The position numbers were made by a program, and so were the translations under genes. Below are positions 26,231-33,599 of a stretch of DNA of 64,000 nucleotides, piece after piece (within the stretch, counting starts at the first letter, position 1; the number at the start of each line of letters is the position of its first letter). This DNA is from CAVQJU01 sp963712905 (GTDB taxonomy: Bacteria > Acidobacteriota > Vicinamibacteria > Vicinamibacterales > CAVVIG01), in assembly GCA_963712905.1 (NCBI GenBank), contig CAVQJU010000009.1:186001-250000 (forward strand). The letters run 5' to 3'. Below the pieces are notes generated by a model, which saw only the letters and a list, made by a program, of their open reading frames with translations, was not told the DNA's origin and searched no databases.

Positions 26231-26312
26231 GAGCGTGGATGCTCCAGCGCGTTGTCCGGCCAGGGGGCTGATGGTGCTTACGGGATAGTCCCTTCGATTT
26301 GCTTCATGTGTC

Positions 26313-26936
26313 CTAGAAGGCAGGCACCCGCACGGCCTGGACGATGAAGCGCTTCGGCGCGTGGCCGACGTACGAGAAAGGATAGCAGGTGACGAGCGTC
26401 AGCGTCGGTTCCGCGGTCGGTTCGAGCACCGACAGGTCATCAGGGGTGACGATCAGCGTGCGCGAGACCTGGTACGTGAAGTCGCCGTAGGGCGTGGCGA
26501 CGCGCATGTCGTCGCCCACGCGGATGTTCCGCAGTTGACGGAAGAACGTGTCGCGATGGCCGGCGAGGGCGCTGTTGCCGGCTTCCCACGGGAAGGGCGT
26601 GTCCGGCAGGTGTCCAATGGCGACGCTCAGCGTCCCGTCGTCGTCGCCGTTGGCCACGGCCGCCGACACGTGCAGGCGCGGTACCTCGATCCGGCCCATC
26701 GGCTCGCCTATCGGCAGGACGCTTGGCCCGGCCGTCGAGGGCACGGCCGTCTGCGCGGTCGTCCCTTCGAAGGGTGTCGGGTTGGCCGGCGCGCTGGAGG
26801 TGGTGGGAAGCTCGCGCGACTGATAGCGCCAGGCCCGGGCGATGACGAACACGCACCAGCTAAGAGACACCACTGCGCCGAGGATCAGCAGCCGCTCGAC
26901 CATCGTGAGCCGACTCCTGGCCATTTCACTCGCCAT
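26313..26936 (-). CDS. Class D-like sortase, copy A
   Basis: A 207-residue transpeptidase with an N-terminal membrane anchor (about 15-33) and an extracytoplasmic catalytic domain. The catalytic triad of sortases is complete: H127 in AGHRD, C184 in TLVTCYP and R196 in KRFIV. The Pro/Thr-rich linker (44-75) precedes the core. Sortases cleave LPXTG/LPXTA-like signals; a substrate with LPQTA is encoded in each half of this duplicated locus. Class D sortases are best known from Gram-positives, but related enzymes occur in some Gram-negatives. The ATG lies inside the end of the VWFA gene (11-bp overlap), so the two are translationally coupled. Nearly identical to copy B at 28790. Confidence 0.9.
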   Translation of the reverse strand: MASEMARSRLTMVERLLILGAVVSLSWCVFVIARAWRYQSRELPTTSSAPANPTPFEGTTAQTAVPSTAGPSVLPIGEPMGRIEVPRLHVSAAVANGDDDGTLSVAIGHLPDTPFPWEAGNSALAGHRDTFFRQLRNIRVGDDMRVATPYGDFTYQVSRTLIVTPDDLSVLEPTAEPTLTLVTCYPFSYVGHAPKRFIVQAVRVPAF

Positions 26937-27864
26937 GCTGTCGATCCGTACGTCTTGGGCTGGCCATGTACCCCGCTCGCGTTCTCACGACGACGCTTTT
27001 CCCGTCAGGCGTGCGAACCCCGGCGCGGATGCGGCGAAATCCGCCGGCGGCGGTTTCCGCCGGCGAATAACCGACGGTGTAGGCGCTGCGGATGTCGAGC
27101 GCCACCCGCTCGATGGCCTCGCGCACCTGCCGGGCATTGCCGGGCCGGAACATAAGCCCGCCGCTCGCTTCCGCGATCTGGCGGAGACGCTTCGGGTTTG
27201 AGTCCGACTCGACAGGGTCCACGAGGCCCACCGCGTGAATCACGACGTTGGACGCCCGCACCTTGTCGAGGATTTCTTCGAATGTCGTCTCGCTCGCGTT
27301 GTCGCCGCCGTCGCTGACGACGACCAGGACCTTGCGCTCGTACTGTCCCGCGCTGAGATACTCGATCCCGTCGGCGATGGCGTCGTAGAGCGCCGTCCGG
27401 CCTCGGGCGCCGACCGTGTCTGCCAGCGCACTCCGCAGGACCTGCACGTCGCTGGTGAACGGCATGTCCCGGGGCAGGGCCGCGCGGACGTTCTCGTTGA
27501 ACGTCAGCCCGAACACTTCGTCGCTGCGGTTGCTGCGTTCGACAAACGCCGTGGCCGCCGCGAGGACGAGCTCGCGGTTGCCGTGCATGCTCCCGCTACT
27601 GTCGATGAGCAGCCCAACGGTGACTGGTGCGTCTTCAGTCGTGAAGAGCGACACCTCCTGCGGCCTGCCGTCTTCGAACACCTCGAAGGCTTCCTTTGAG
27701 AGGCCGCCGACATAGTGATTCTGTTTGTCCTTCACGGTAACGTGCAGGACGACCAGCGACGATTCCGCGGTGAAGACCGGGGTGTCTTTGTCCTGGGCCC
27801 CGGCCCGCGGGGCGAGGCACAGCACGACAAGAACTGCGAGGAGTGACGACGCGGTGTGCATCAT
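26926..27864 (-). CDS. Exported VWFA-domain protein, copy A
   Basis: A 312-residue protein with a signal peptide (1-23). The early domain (VFTAESSLVVLHVTVKDKQNHYVGGLSKEAFEVFEDGRPQ) is the beta-sandwich-like lead-in typical of acidobacterial VWFA proteins. The von Willebrand A domain has an intact metal site DSSGSM (D88, S90, S92), then T in ALYDAI and DGGDN. Such proteins bind ligands through Mg2+. It has no sorting signal itself. It lies between the substrate gene and the sortase gene and overlaps the sortase start, which argues for joint function at the surface. Confidence 0.88.
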   Translation of the reverse strand: MMHTASSLLAVLVVLCLAPRAGAQDKDTPVFTAESSLVVLHVTVKDKQNHYVGGLSKEAFEVFEDGRPQEVSLFTTEDAPVTVGLLIDSSGSMHGNRELVLAAATAFVERSNRSDEVFGLTFNENVRAALPRDMPFTSDVQVLRSALADTVGARGRTALYDAIADGIEYLSAGQYERKVLVVVSDGGDNASETTFEEILDKVRASNVVIHAVGLVDPVESDSNPKRLRQIAEASGGLMFRPGNARQVREAIERVALDIRSAYTVGYSPAETAAGGFRRIRAGVRTPDGKSVVVRTRAGYMASPRRTDRQHGE

Positions 27865-27872
27865 CGGACGCC

Positions 27873-27913
27873 CGATGGGCGAGCGCGCTGGGGGGCATCG
27901 CGCTCGCCCATCG
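27873..27913. terminator. 15-bp stem-loop between substrate gene and VWFA/sortase genes, copy A
   Basis: Perfect inverted repeat CGATGGGCGAGCGCG (27873-27887) and CGCGCTCGCCCATCG (27899-27913) with an 11-base loop rich in G. The same structure is at 30427-30468 in unit B. There is no T-tract, so it is more likely a partial terminator or an mRNA 3'-end stabiliser for the upstream substrate gene than a simple terminator. Confidence 0.65.
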
Positions 27914-27915
27914 CC

Positions 27916-28666
27916 TTACAGCATACGCCTACGGAGCTGGCGCGCGGTCGCCGCTGCCCCGAGCATCAACAGACCCATCAGCGCGATGAGCGGTGTGGCG
28001 CTGGCTGTCTGCGGGAGCTGCGTCCGCGCGCGCGCCACCGTGCCGGCGGGCGCCGGAGAGGGAGGCGGCACCGAACCGCTGTCGGCACGTTCACCCGCCT
28101 GCTTCGAACCGCCGGGGTCTGCTTCTGCCGCTTCGTTCTCGCTCACCTGGCTCTCGCTTCCGGTCGGGGAGATGCGCGTCAGTTCGCCGGCGTTCGCGTT
28201 CGTGTTGCTCGTGCTCGCCGTCTCGTTCCGCGTCGTCAGGTACAGGCTGCCGCGTCCGCTGGGCGAGGCGCCGGGCCTGGGCCTTCGGATAGACGAATTC
28301 GTAGCCGGTGCGTTCGCCCGGATACCACCAGGTCTTGATCGCCGGCGGCGCGCCGGCGCCCGCTTCGAGGAATCGGACTTCGGCTTCGTCCGCCGCCGTC
28401 ACGCGCTGTGCGCTGTGCGTCGCGAACAGGCCGAAGTTCTTCTTCCCGTCCCCGCTGCGCACCTGAATCACGTTGCGGCTGGTGTCGGGGTTGATGATGC
28501 GGAACTCGTATTTCCCGGCCGGTAGCGCGACGCCGGGCATTTCCACCTTGCCGCTGAACGTGAAGAACGTTCGCTTGTCAGCCGGCTGAGCTGAGGCCAT
28601 CCCCGGCGCGAGCACAGCGAGTGTCGCAAGCGCATACACACTACCTAGCAATTTCGCTTTCACCAT
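27916..28666 (-). CDS. Sortase-substrate-like surface protein, copy A, sorting signal out of frame
   Basis: ATG 28666 has a GGAGGAG at good spacing; an upstream in-frame ATG is within that site. Signal peptide 1-26, then DUF-like domain FFTFSGKVEMPGVALPAGKYEFRI to YPGERTGYEFVYPKAQARRLAQRTRQPV. An extra C at about 28238-28240, relative to copy B, shifts the frame. As written the protein ends early at 28091 with an arginine-rich nonsense tail. The proper C-terminus (ELTRISP..., GSVPPPSPAPAG, LPQTA, a hydrophobic helix and RQLRRR) continues in the other frame to 27916. If real, copy A would be secreted and not anchored. Confidence 0.75.
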
Positions 28667-28789
28667 CTGCTCCTCCATTCCACATCGTTGTCTGCAGCGG
28701 GATCGCCCGTGGACGGCTCGCGTTGACCACGAGGGGGATTTTCATCGTGGAGCCAGACTAGACCCTCCGCTGGGTTCCGCCTGTATCGT

Positions 28790-29494
28790 TCAGCACACCC
28801 GCGCCGTGTGCGCCATGGAACGGATTGCCGTAGTGGGCTGGCGTCGCTGCGCGACCAGATCAGCTTCGACGCTGGTGAGTCCTGAAAGTGCAGCCACCCG
28901 GACCGCCTGGACGATGAAGCGCTTCGGCGCGTGGCCGACGTACGAGAAGGGATAGCAGGTGACGAGCGTCAGCGTCGGTTCCGCGGTTGGTTCGAGCACC
29001 GACAGCTCATCAGGGGTGACGATCAGCGTGCGCGAGACCTGGTACGTGAAGTCGCCGTAGGGCGTGGCGACGCGCATGTCGTCGCCCACGCGGATGTTCC
29101 GCAGTTGACGGAAGAACGTGTCGCGATGGCCGGCGAGGGCGCTGTTGCCGGCTTCCCACGGGAAGGGCGTGTCCGGCAGGTGTCCGATGGCCACCCTCAG
29201 CGTCCCGTCATCGTCGCCGTTGGCGACGGCCGCCGACACGTGCAGGCGCGGTACCTCGATCCGGCCCATCGGCTCGCCTATCGGCAGGGCGCTTGGCCCG
29301 GCGGGCGGAGGCACCGGCGCGTCTTCCAGCGGTGCCTGGCTGGCCGGCGCGCTCGAGGCGGTGGGAAGCTGGCGCGACTGATAGCGCCAGGCCCGGGCGA
29401 CGACGAACACGAACCAGCAGAGACACACGACGCCGCCGAGGATCAGCAGGCGCTCGACGACCTTGAGCCGATTCCTTGTTGTTTCACTCGCCAT
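28790..29494 (-). CDS. Class D-like sortase, copy B, with C-terminal extension
   Basis: A 234-residue paralogue of the sortase at 26313. Membrane anchor about 15-33; catalytic H123 (AGHRD), C180 (LVTCYP) and R192 (KRFIV). It differs mainly in the linker (about 50-70) and by about 30 extra residues after RVAAL that show no known fold and end in a lone cysteine. The extension reads into the sequence beyond the duplicated part, so it probably arose at the duplication boundary. It overlaps the VWFA gene by 11 bp. Confidence 0.9.
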   Translation of the reverse strand: MASETTRNRLKVVERLLILGGVVCLCWFVFVVARAWRYQSRQLPTASSAPASQAPLEDAPVPPPAGPSALPIGEPMGRIEVPRLHVSAAVANGDDDGTLRVAIGHLPDTPFPWEAGNSALAGHRDTFFRQLRNIRVGDDMRVATPYGDFTYQVSRTLIVTPDELSVLEPTAEPTLTLVTCYPFSYVGHAPKRFIVQAVRVAALSGLTSVEADLVAQRRQPTTAIRSMAHTARVC

Positions 29495-30416
29495 GCTGGC
29501 GGTCCGTGCGTCTTGGGCTGGCCATGTACCCCGCTCGCGTTCTCACGGCGACACTTTTCCCGTCAGGCGTGCGAACCCCGGCGCGGATGCGGCGAAATCC
29601 GCCGGCGGCGGTTTCCGCCGGCGAGTACCCGACGGTGTAGGCACTGCGGATGTCGAGCGCCACCCGCTCGATGGCGTCGCGCACCTGCCGGGCGTTGCCG
29701 GGCCGGAAACTCAGCCCTCCGCTGGCTTCCGCGAGCTGGCGGAGACGCTTCGGGTTCGAGTCCGATTCGACAGGATCCACGAGGCCCACCGCGTGGATCA
29801 CGACGTTGGACGCCCGCACCTTGTCGAGGATTTCTTCGAATGTCGTCTCGCTGGCGTTGTCGCCGCCGTCGCTGACGACCACCAGGACCTTGCGCTCGTA
29901 CTGCCCCGCACTGAGATACTCGATCCCGTCGGCGATGGCGTCGTAGAGGGCCGTCCGGCCTCGGGCGCCGACCGTGTCCGCCAGCGCACTCCGGAGGACC
30001 TGCACGTCGCTGGTGAACGGCGTGTCCCGGGGCAGGGCCGCGTGGACGTTCTCGTTGAACGTCAGCCCGAACACTTCGTCGCTGTGATTGCTGCGCTCGA
30101 CGAAGGCCGTGGCCGCTGCGAGGACGAGCTCGCGGTTGCTGTGCATGCTTCCGCTGTTGTCGATGAGCAGCCCGACGGTGACTGGCGCGTCCTCAGCGGT
30201 GAACAGCGACACCTCCTGCGGTTTGCCGTCTTCGAACACCTCGAAGGCTTCCTTCGGAAGGCCGCCGACGTAGTGATTCTGCTTGTCCTTGACGGTAACG
30301 TGCAGGACGACGAGTGATGATTCCGCCGTGAAGACCGGGACATCCTGCGCCCCGGCCCCAGGGACGAGACACAACGTGACAAGTGCAGCGATGAGTGGCG
30401 ACGCGGTGTGCATCAT
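29484..30416 (-). CDS. Exported VWFA-domain protein, copy B
   Basis: A 310-residue protein with a signal peptide (1-23) and the same architecture as copy A. Metal site DNSGSM (D86, S88, S90). Two residues shorter than copy A (AQDVPV against AQDKDTPV); most other changes are conservative. The end (RAGYMASPRRTDRQHGE) contains the sortase start codon. Two candidate initiation codons (MM) are adjacent. Confidence 0.88.
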   Translation of the reverse strand: MMHTASPLIAALVTLCLVPGAGAQDVPVFTAESSLVVLHVTVKDKQNHYVGGLPKEAFEVFEDGKPQEVSLFTAEDAPVTVGLLIDNSGSMHSNRELVLAAATAFVERSNHSDEVFGLTFNENVHAALPRDTPFTSDVQVLRSALADTVGARGRTALYDAIADGIEYLSAGQYERKVLVVVSDGGDNASETTFEEILDKVRASNVVIHAVGLVDPVESDSNPKRLRQLAEASGGLSFRPGNARQVRDAIERVALDIRSAYTVGYSPAETAAGGFRRIRAGVRTPDGKSVAVRTRAGYMASPRRTDRQHGE

Positions 30417-30426
30417 CGGCGGCGAC

Positions 30427-30468
30427 CGATGGGCGAGCGCGCTGGGGGGCAGCCGCGCTCGCCCATCG
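30427..30468. terminator. 15-bp stem-loop between substrate gene and VWFA/sortase genes, copy B
   Basis: Perfect inverted repeat CGATGGGCGAGCGCG (30427-30441) and CGCGCTCGCCCATCG (30454-30468). The loop is 12 bases, one longer than in copy A, while both arms are unchanged. It lies between the LPXTA gene stop and the VWFA start. Confidence 0.65.
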
Positions 30469-30470
30469 CC

Positions 30471-31217
30471 TTACAGCACACGCCTGCGGAGCTGGTGCAT
30501 GGCCACCGCAATCGTGAGCATCATCAGACCCAACAGCGCGACGAGAGGCGTGGCGCTGGCCGTCTGCGGGAGCTGCGTGCGCGCGCGCGCCGAGGTGCCC
30601 GCGGGTGCCGGGGACGGAGGCGGCACCGAGCCGCTGTCAGCGCGCTGGCCAGGCTGCCGCGACCCCGCCGGATCGGCATCTGGCAGTTCGTTGTCACTCA
30701 CCTGGCTCTCACTGCCGCTCGGCGAGATGCGCGTCAGTTCCGTGCTGTTGGACGTGTCACGCGTCGTCGCCGTTTCGTTCCGCGTCGTCAGCACGGGTTG
30801 CCGCGTTCGCTGGGCCAGGCGGCGGGCCTGCGCCTTCGGGTAGACGAACTCGTAGCCGGTTCGCTCGCCCGGATACCACCAGGTTTTGATCGCCGGCGGC
30901 GCGCCGGCGCCCGCTTCGAGGAATCGGACTTCGGCTTCGTCCGATGCCGTCACGCGTTGTGCGCTGTGTGTCAGGAAGAGGCCGAACGTCTTCTTTCCGT
31001 CACCGCTGCGCACCTGGATCACGTTCCGGCTGCTGTCGGGGTTGGCGATGCGGAACTCGTACTTCCCTGCGGGAAGAGCTATGCCCGGCATGTCCACGTT
31101 GCCGCTGAACGTGAAGAACGTCCGCTTGTCAGCCGGCTGCGCGGAAGCTGTTCCGGGCGCGAACACCGCGAGTGTCGCGACCGCATACACAACACCGAGC
31201 CACTTGGCTCTCAACAT
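30471..31217 (-). CDS. LPXTA sortase-substrate surface protein, copy B (intact)
   Basis: The 248-residue protein starts at ATG 31217 (GGAGG well spaced; an in-frame ATG 12 bases upstream overlaps that site). Signal peptide 1-26. Compact N-terminal domain 31-135 (RTFFTFSGNVDMPGIALPAGKYEFRI...TWWYPGERTGYEFVYP). Disordered Ser/Thr/Pro-rich spacer 140-212. C-terminal sorting signal: LPQTA (216-220), hydrophobic helix 223-240, RRR (244-246). This is the tripartite signal cleaved by sortases, with alanine in place of glycine. The gene precedes VWFA and sortase genes in one operon and follows the KGG gene. Confidence 0.88.
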   Translation of the reverse strand: MLRAKWLGVVYAVATLAVFAPGTASAQPADKRTFFTFSGNVDMPGIALPAGKYEFRIANPDSSRNVIQVRSGDGKKTFGLFLTHSAQRVTASDEAEVRFLEAGAGAPPAIKTWWYPGERTGYEFVYPKAQARRLAQRTRQPVLTTRNETATTRDTSNSTELTRISPSGSESQVSDNELPDADPAGSRQPGQRADSGSVPPPSPAPAGTSARARTQLPQTASATPLVALLGLMMLTIAVAMHQLRRRVL

Positions 31218-31218
31218 C

Positions 31219-31518
31219 TCATCCTCCATTCCTCAGCGTTGTCGTCTCTTCAGTGGCCTCGTTTGGCGACGCCTCTTCTGTGCCGGCACCGTCACCGTTG
31301 GGCTCGAACTCTTCCGCCGCGTCGTCCGTGGCGCGAACCGCGGTCCGATGGCCGTTGCGATGGCTGGCCGCGCCACCTTTGCGGCCCGCTTCCTTTGCTT
31401 CCTCCTCAGTCCAGCGGTGGGCCGTGCCCTTCAGATGCGCGGCCCGGCCGCCCTTGCTGGCGATCTCACGTTGCTTCTCACGATCCATTACTGCGAAACC
31501 GCGCCTCGCCTTGGTCAC
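31219..31518 (-). CDS. KGG-motif stress protein
   Basis: The 99-residue protein starts at GTG 31518, preceded by AGGGAGG. RRGFAVMDREKQREIASKGG and EAKEAGRKGGAASHRNG are the two helical KGG units of the stress-induced KGG family (Escherichia coli YciG-like). These are small hydrophilic proteins linked to general stress. The acidic tail (EPNGDGAGTEEASPNEATEE) is low-complexity. It ends one base before the ATG of the LPXTA protein (31217) and so probably heads the sortase operon. Confidence 0.85.
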   Translation of the reverse strand: MTKARRGFAVMDREKQREIASKGGRAAHLKGTAHRWTEEEAKEAGRKGGAASHRNGHRTAVRATDDAAEEFEPNGDGAGTEEASPNEATEETTTLRNGG

Positions 31519-31610
31519 GATGCCTCCCTGGTCGGTTGAATTCGTCAACCAGACGATCACGGTGCAACTCGTGTACCCTTACGAAACAAGGCTGAGGCAG
31601 GAGCCGACGC

Positions 31611-32366
31611 ATGTCGATCAAATCTCTTCCGCACGTTGACAACGCAACGCATCAGGTTGGCGTTCTCGCGTTGCTGCTGATTGGTGCGCTCGCAACAGCG
31701 CAGCTGACCGTGATAGCGGCTCCAGCGTTTCATCCGGCCAGGTACCGCGCGGGTGCGTTGCCGCCGCTTCCGCCTCTCACCGTCGTCGGCGGCGGAGAAG
31801 TGATGCTCGAGCTGGATGTGACGAGCCAGGGGACGGTCCGCGCGGCGAAGGCACTGAGGACGACGCAGCCTTACACGGACTCGCTGATCGCGGCGACGAA
31901 GACGTGGCAGTTCGCTCCGGCTGAAGTCGAGATCGAGCCGCCCCCGCCGCCGGGACGGCCGCGATTCAGAACAATCGATTCCACGGTGCTCGTCGCGGCT
32001 GTGTTTCGAGCGCCGGCGCTCATCGGTCCGACGCTCGGCGATCTGCCGCGCGATGTCGGTTCGGAGGCGGATTCGACACCGTTCCCGTTCTCGACCGCGC
32101 CACCGGTCTTTCCGCCTCGCGCACGCGATGCCGGGATGGTCATGATCGAAACGATCATCGATCTGTCCGGCCAGCCGACGGAGAACCGTGTCCTTCAGGC
32201 GAGCGCCGGTTTCGACGAGGCCGCGCTCACGGCGCTTCGCCAGTGGCGGTTCCGTCCGGCGCGCATCGGCGGATCGTCAACGCCGACGCTGGCGTACGTC
32301 ATCATCGGGTTCCGGCAGCCCGTGCTCGGGGGCGCCGCCGGCGGCGCCCCGCCTCCCGGCCGCTGA
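31611..32366 (+). CDS. Protein with two TonB C-terminal-like domains
   Basis: A 251-residue protein with an N-terminal hydrophobic segment (about 17-37). Two copies of the TonB C-terminal pattern follow: GGGEVMLELDVTSQGTVRAAKALRTTQPYTDSLIAATKTWQFAPA and RDAGMVMIETIIDLSGQPTENRVLQASAGFDEAALTALRQWRFRPA. A proline stretch separates them. TonB proteins energise outer membrane receptors, but many proteins with this domain are not energy transducers and no ExbB/ExbD is nearby. It diverges from the KGG/sortase operon. AGGAG precedes the ATG. Confidence 0.8.
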   Translation: MSIKSLPHVDNATHQVGVLALLLIGALATAQLTVIAAPAFHPARYRAGALPPLPPLTVVGGGEVMLELDVTSQGTVRAAKALRTTQPYTDSLIAATKTWQFAPAEVEIEPPPPPGRPRFRTIDSTVLVAAVFRAPALIGPTLGDLPRDVGSEADSTPFPFSTAPPVFPPRARDAGMVMIETIIDLSGQPTENRVLQASAGFDEAALTALRQWRFRPARIGGSSTPTLAYVIIGFRQPVLGGAAGGAPPPGR

Positions 32367-32383
32367 GACTGGGCGCGACCCTG

Positions 32384-33116
32384 CTATTCCTGGATGATGC
32401 CGTGCTCTTTGATCTTGTTGAGGAGCGTCTTGTAGCTGATTCCGAGCAGCGGCGCTGCCTTGCGCCGGTTCCAGTGAACGCGATGCAGGGTCGGGATGAT
32501 CAGATCGCGCTCGGCCTGCAGCATGGCGAGAACGGCAGCAGCTTGCCCTGCAGCGCCGCTTCATCTCGCCGATTTCGTCGAGCATCAGCGTGCCCATGTG
32601 CGCGTGCTCGAACTTGCCGATGCGCAGCGCCGAGGCGCCCGTAAACGATCCCTTTTCGTGTCCGAACAGCTCGCTCTCCAGCAGGTCGTCGGTCAAGGGC
32701 GGCGCAGTTCACGTAGACGAATGGCCTGGCGCTCCGCGGAGAGCGATCGTGAATGGCGCGCGCGACCAGTTCCTTGCCGACGCCGCTTTCGCCGCGGACG
32801 AGGACCGTCACGTCGCTGTCGGCGACCCGCTCGATCATCACCAGACCTTGCGCATCGCTCGCCCACACGTCGTTCGGCTGCGGCCGGATCGCCGGGCCGT
32901 CGATCACGGACCGGTTCCTGTCGATGGCCTGCTTGAGCGCGGCGTCGAGCGCGATTTCACCGAGACCCTCGGGGTCGGCGGGCTTGATCACGTAGTTCAC
33001 CGCGCCGAGGCTGATGGCTTCCACGATAGTCGTCGCGTGCTCGCGGCCCGACAGCCTGATGAGTTCACGGTCGCCCGTCGCAAGCTGCAAAGGAGACGCC
33101 ATCGTCCCTTGGCATT
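32384..33116 (-). pseudogene. Remnant of an NtrC-family sigma-54 response regulator
   Basis: Readable pieces, in order on the minus strand: end of a receiver domain (LIRLSGREHATTIVEAISLGAVNYVIKPAD), linker, AAA+ Walker A (VLVRGESGVGKELVARAIHDRSPRS, FVYVNCAAL), then in another frame ESELFGHEKGSFTGA, GTLMLDEIGEM, then ALQGKLL. After ALQGKLL the remaining half of the AAA+ domain is missing. The sequence jumps to a Fis-type helix-turn-helix (LHRVHWNRRKAAPLLGISYKTLLNKIKEHGI) ending at TAG 32384. The receiver also lacks its N-terminal half with the phospho-acceptor Asp. With both deletions and frame breaks this is a true relic, unlike the single-base breaks elsewhere. Confidence 0.85.
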
Positions 33117-33162
33117 CGCTGTGCACCAAGGCCAGAAGCGACTGTCCACGGAAGGGCTGCAC

Positions 33163-33348
33163 ATGGCGAAGTACGGCAGGAAAGCGTCGAAAAAAGTCGA
33201 GCGGGCGATGCACGAGCGAAAGCGGGGCACGCTGCGGTCGGGCGGATCCGGAAAGAAAGTCACGAGCCGGAAACAGGCGATTGCGATTGGGTTGAGCGAA
33301 GCACGTCGGGCCGGCGCAAAGGTTCCACGAAAACGCCGGCGAAGCTGA
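33163..33348 (+). CDS. DUF6496-like small basic protein
   Basis: ATG 33163 is preceded by GGAAGGG. The 61 residues are strongly basic (MAKYGRKASKKVERAMHERK, GTLRSGGSGKKVTSRKQAIAIGL, SEARRAGAKVPRKRRR). They match the pattern of DUF6496-type proteins, which are small, helical and of unknown function. It forms a short pair with the membrane peptide gene 10 bases downstream. Confidence 0.75.
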   Translation: MAKYGRKASKKVERAMHERKRGTLRSGGSGKKVTSRKQAIAIGLSEARRAGAKVPRKRRRS

Positions 33349-33358
33349 GGGGGACGCG

Positions 33359-33577
33359 ATGTCTGAATCTGAAACCACGTGGGCGATCATCATCGCGGTC
33401 GGCGTCGTTGTCGGCCTGCTCGTGCCGTACCTCGTGCAGGAGATCGAGAAGGGCAAGGCCCGGCGCAGAGGAAGTCCAGTTGGGGCCGGCGACACTCGTC
33501 CGGGCACTGTCGGCAATCCAGCGCCGGGTCAGCCCGACGGCCAGCCTGATCCGTACACCGCCCGGGCCAGGCGCTGA
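33359..33577 (+). CDS. Small single-span membrane protein
   Basis: The 72-residue product has one transmembrane helix near the N-terminus (TWAIIIAVGVVVGLLVPYLV), then a charged segment (QEIEKGKARRR) and a Gly/Pro-rich tail. GAGGGGG precedes the ATG. No family recognised. It probably shares a transcript with the DUF6496-like gene. Confidence 0.65.
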   Translation: MSESETTWAIIIAVGVVVGLLVPYLVQEIEKGKARRRGSPVGAGDTRPGTVGNPAPGQPDGQPDPYTARARR

Positions 33578-33599
33578 ATCGCGGCGGGACGTGCGCGCG

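Larger units (their letters stand above)
26313..31217. repeat. Tandem duplication of a 2.4-kb sortase / VWFA / LPXTA-protein module
   Basis: Unit A is 26313-28666 and unit B is 28790-31217. Gene order, overlaps and the intergenic stem-loop are the same in both. Long stretches are nearly identical at the nucleotide level (for example 26330-26560 and 28911-29140), so the duplication is recent. The 110-bp gap between the units has no gene. Confidence 0.9.

Noticed and set aside
33349..33516. Long N-terminus for the NtrC-type regulator starting at 33516
   Set aside because: That part is antisense to the DUF6496-like and membrane peptide genes and has no receiver-domain sequence.
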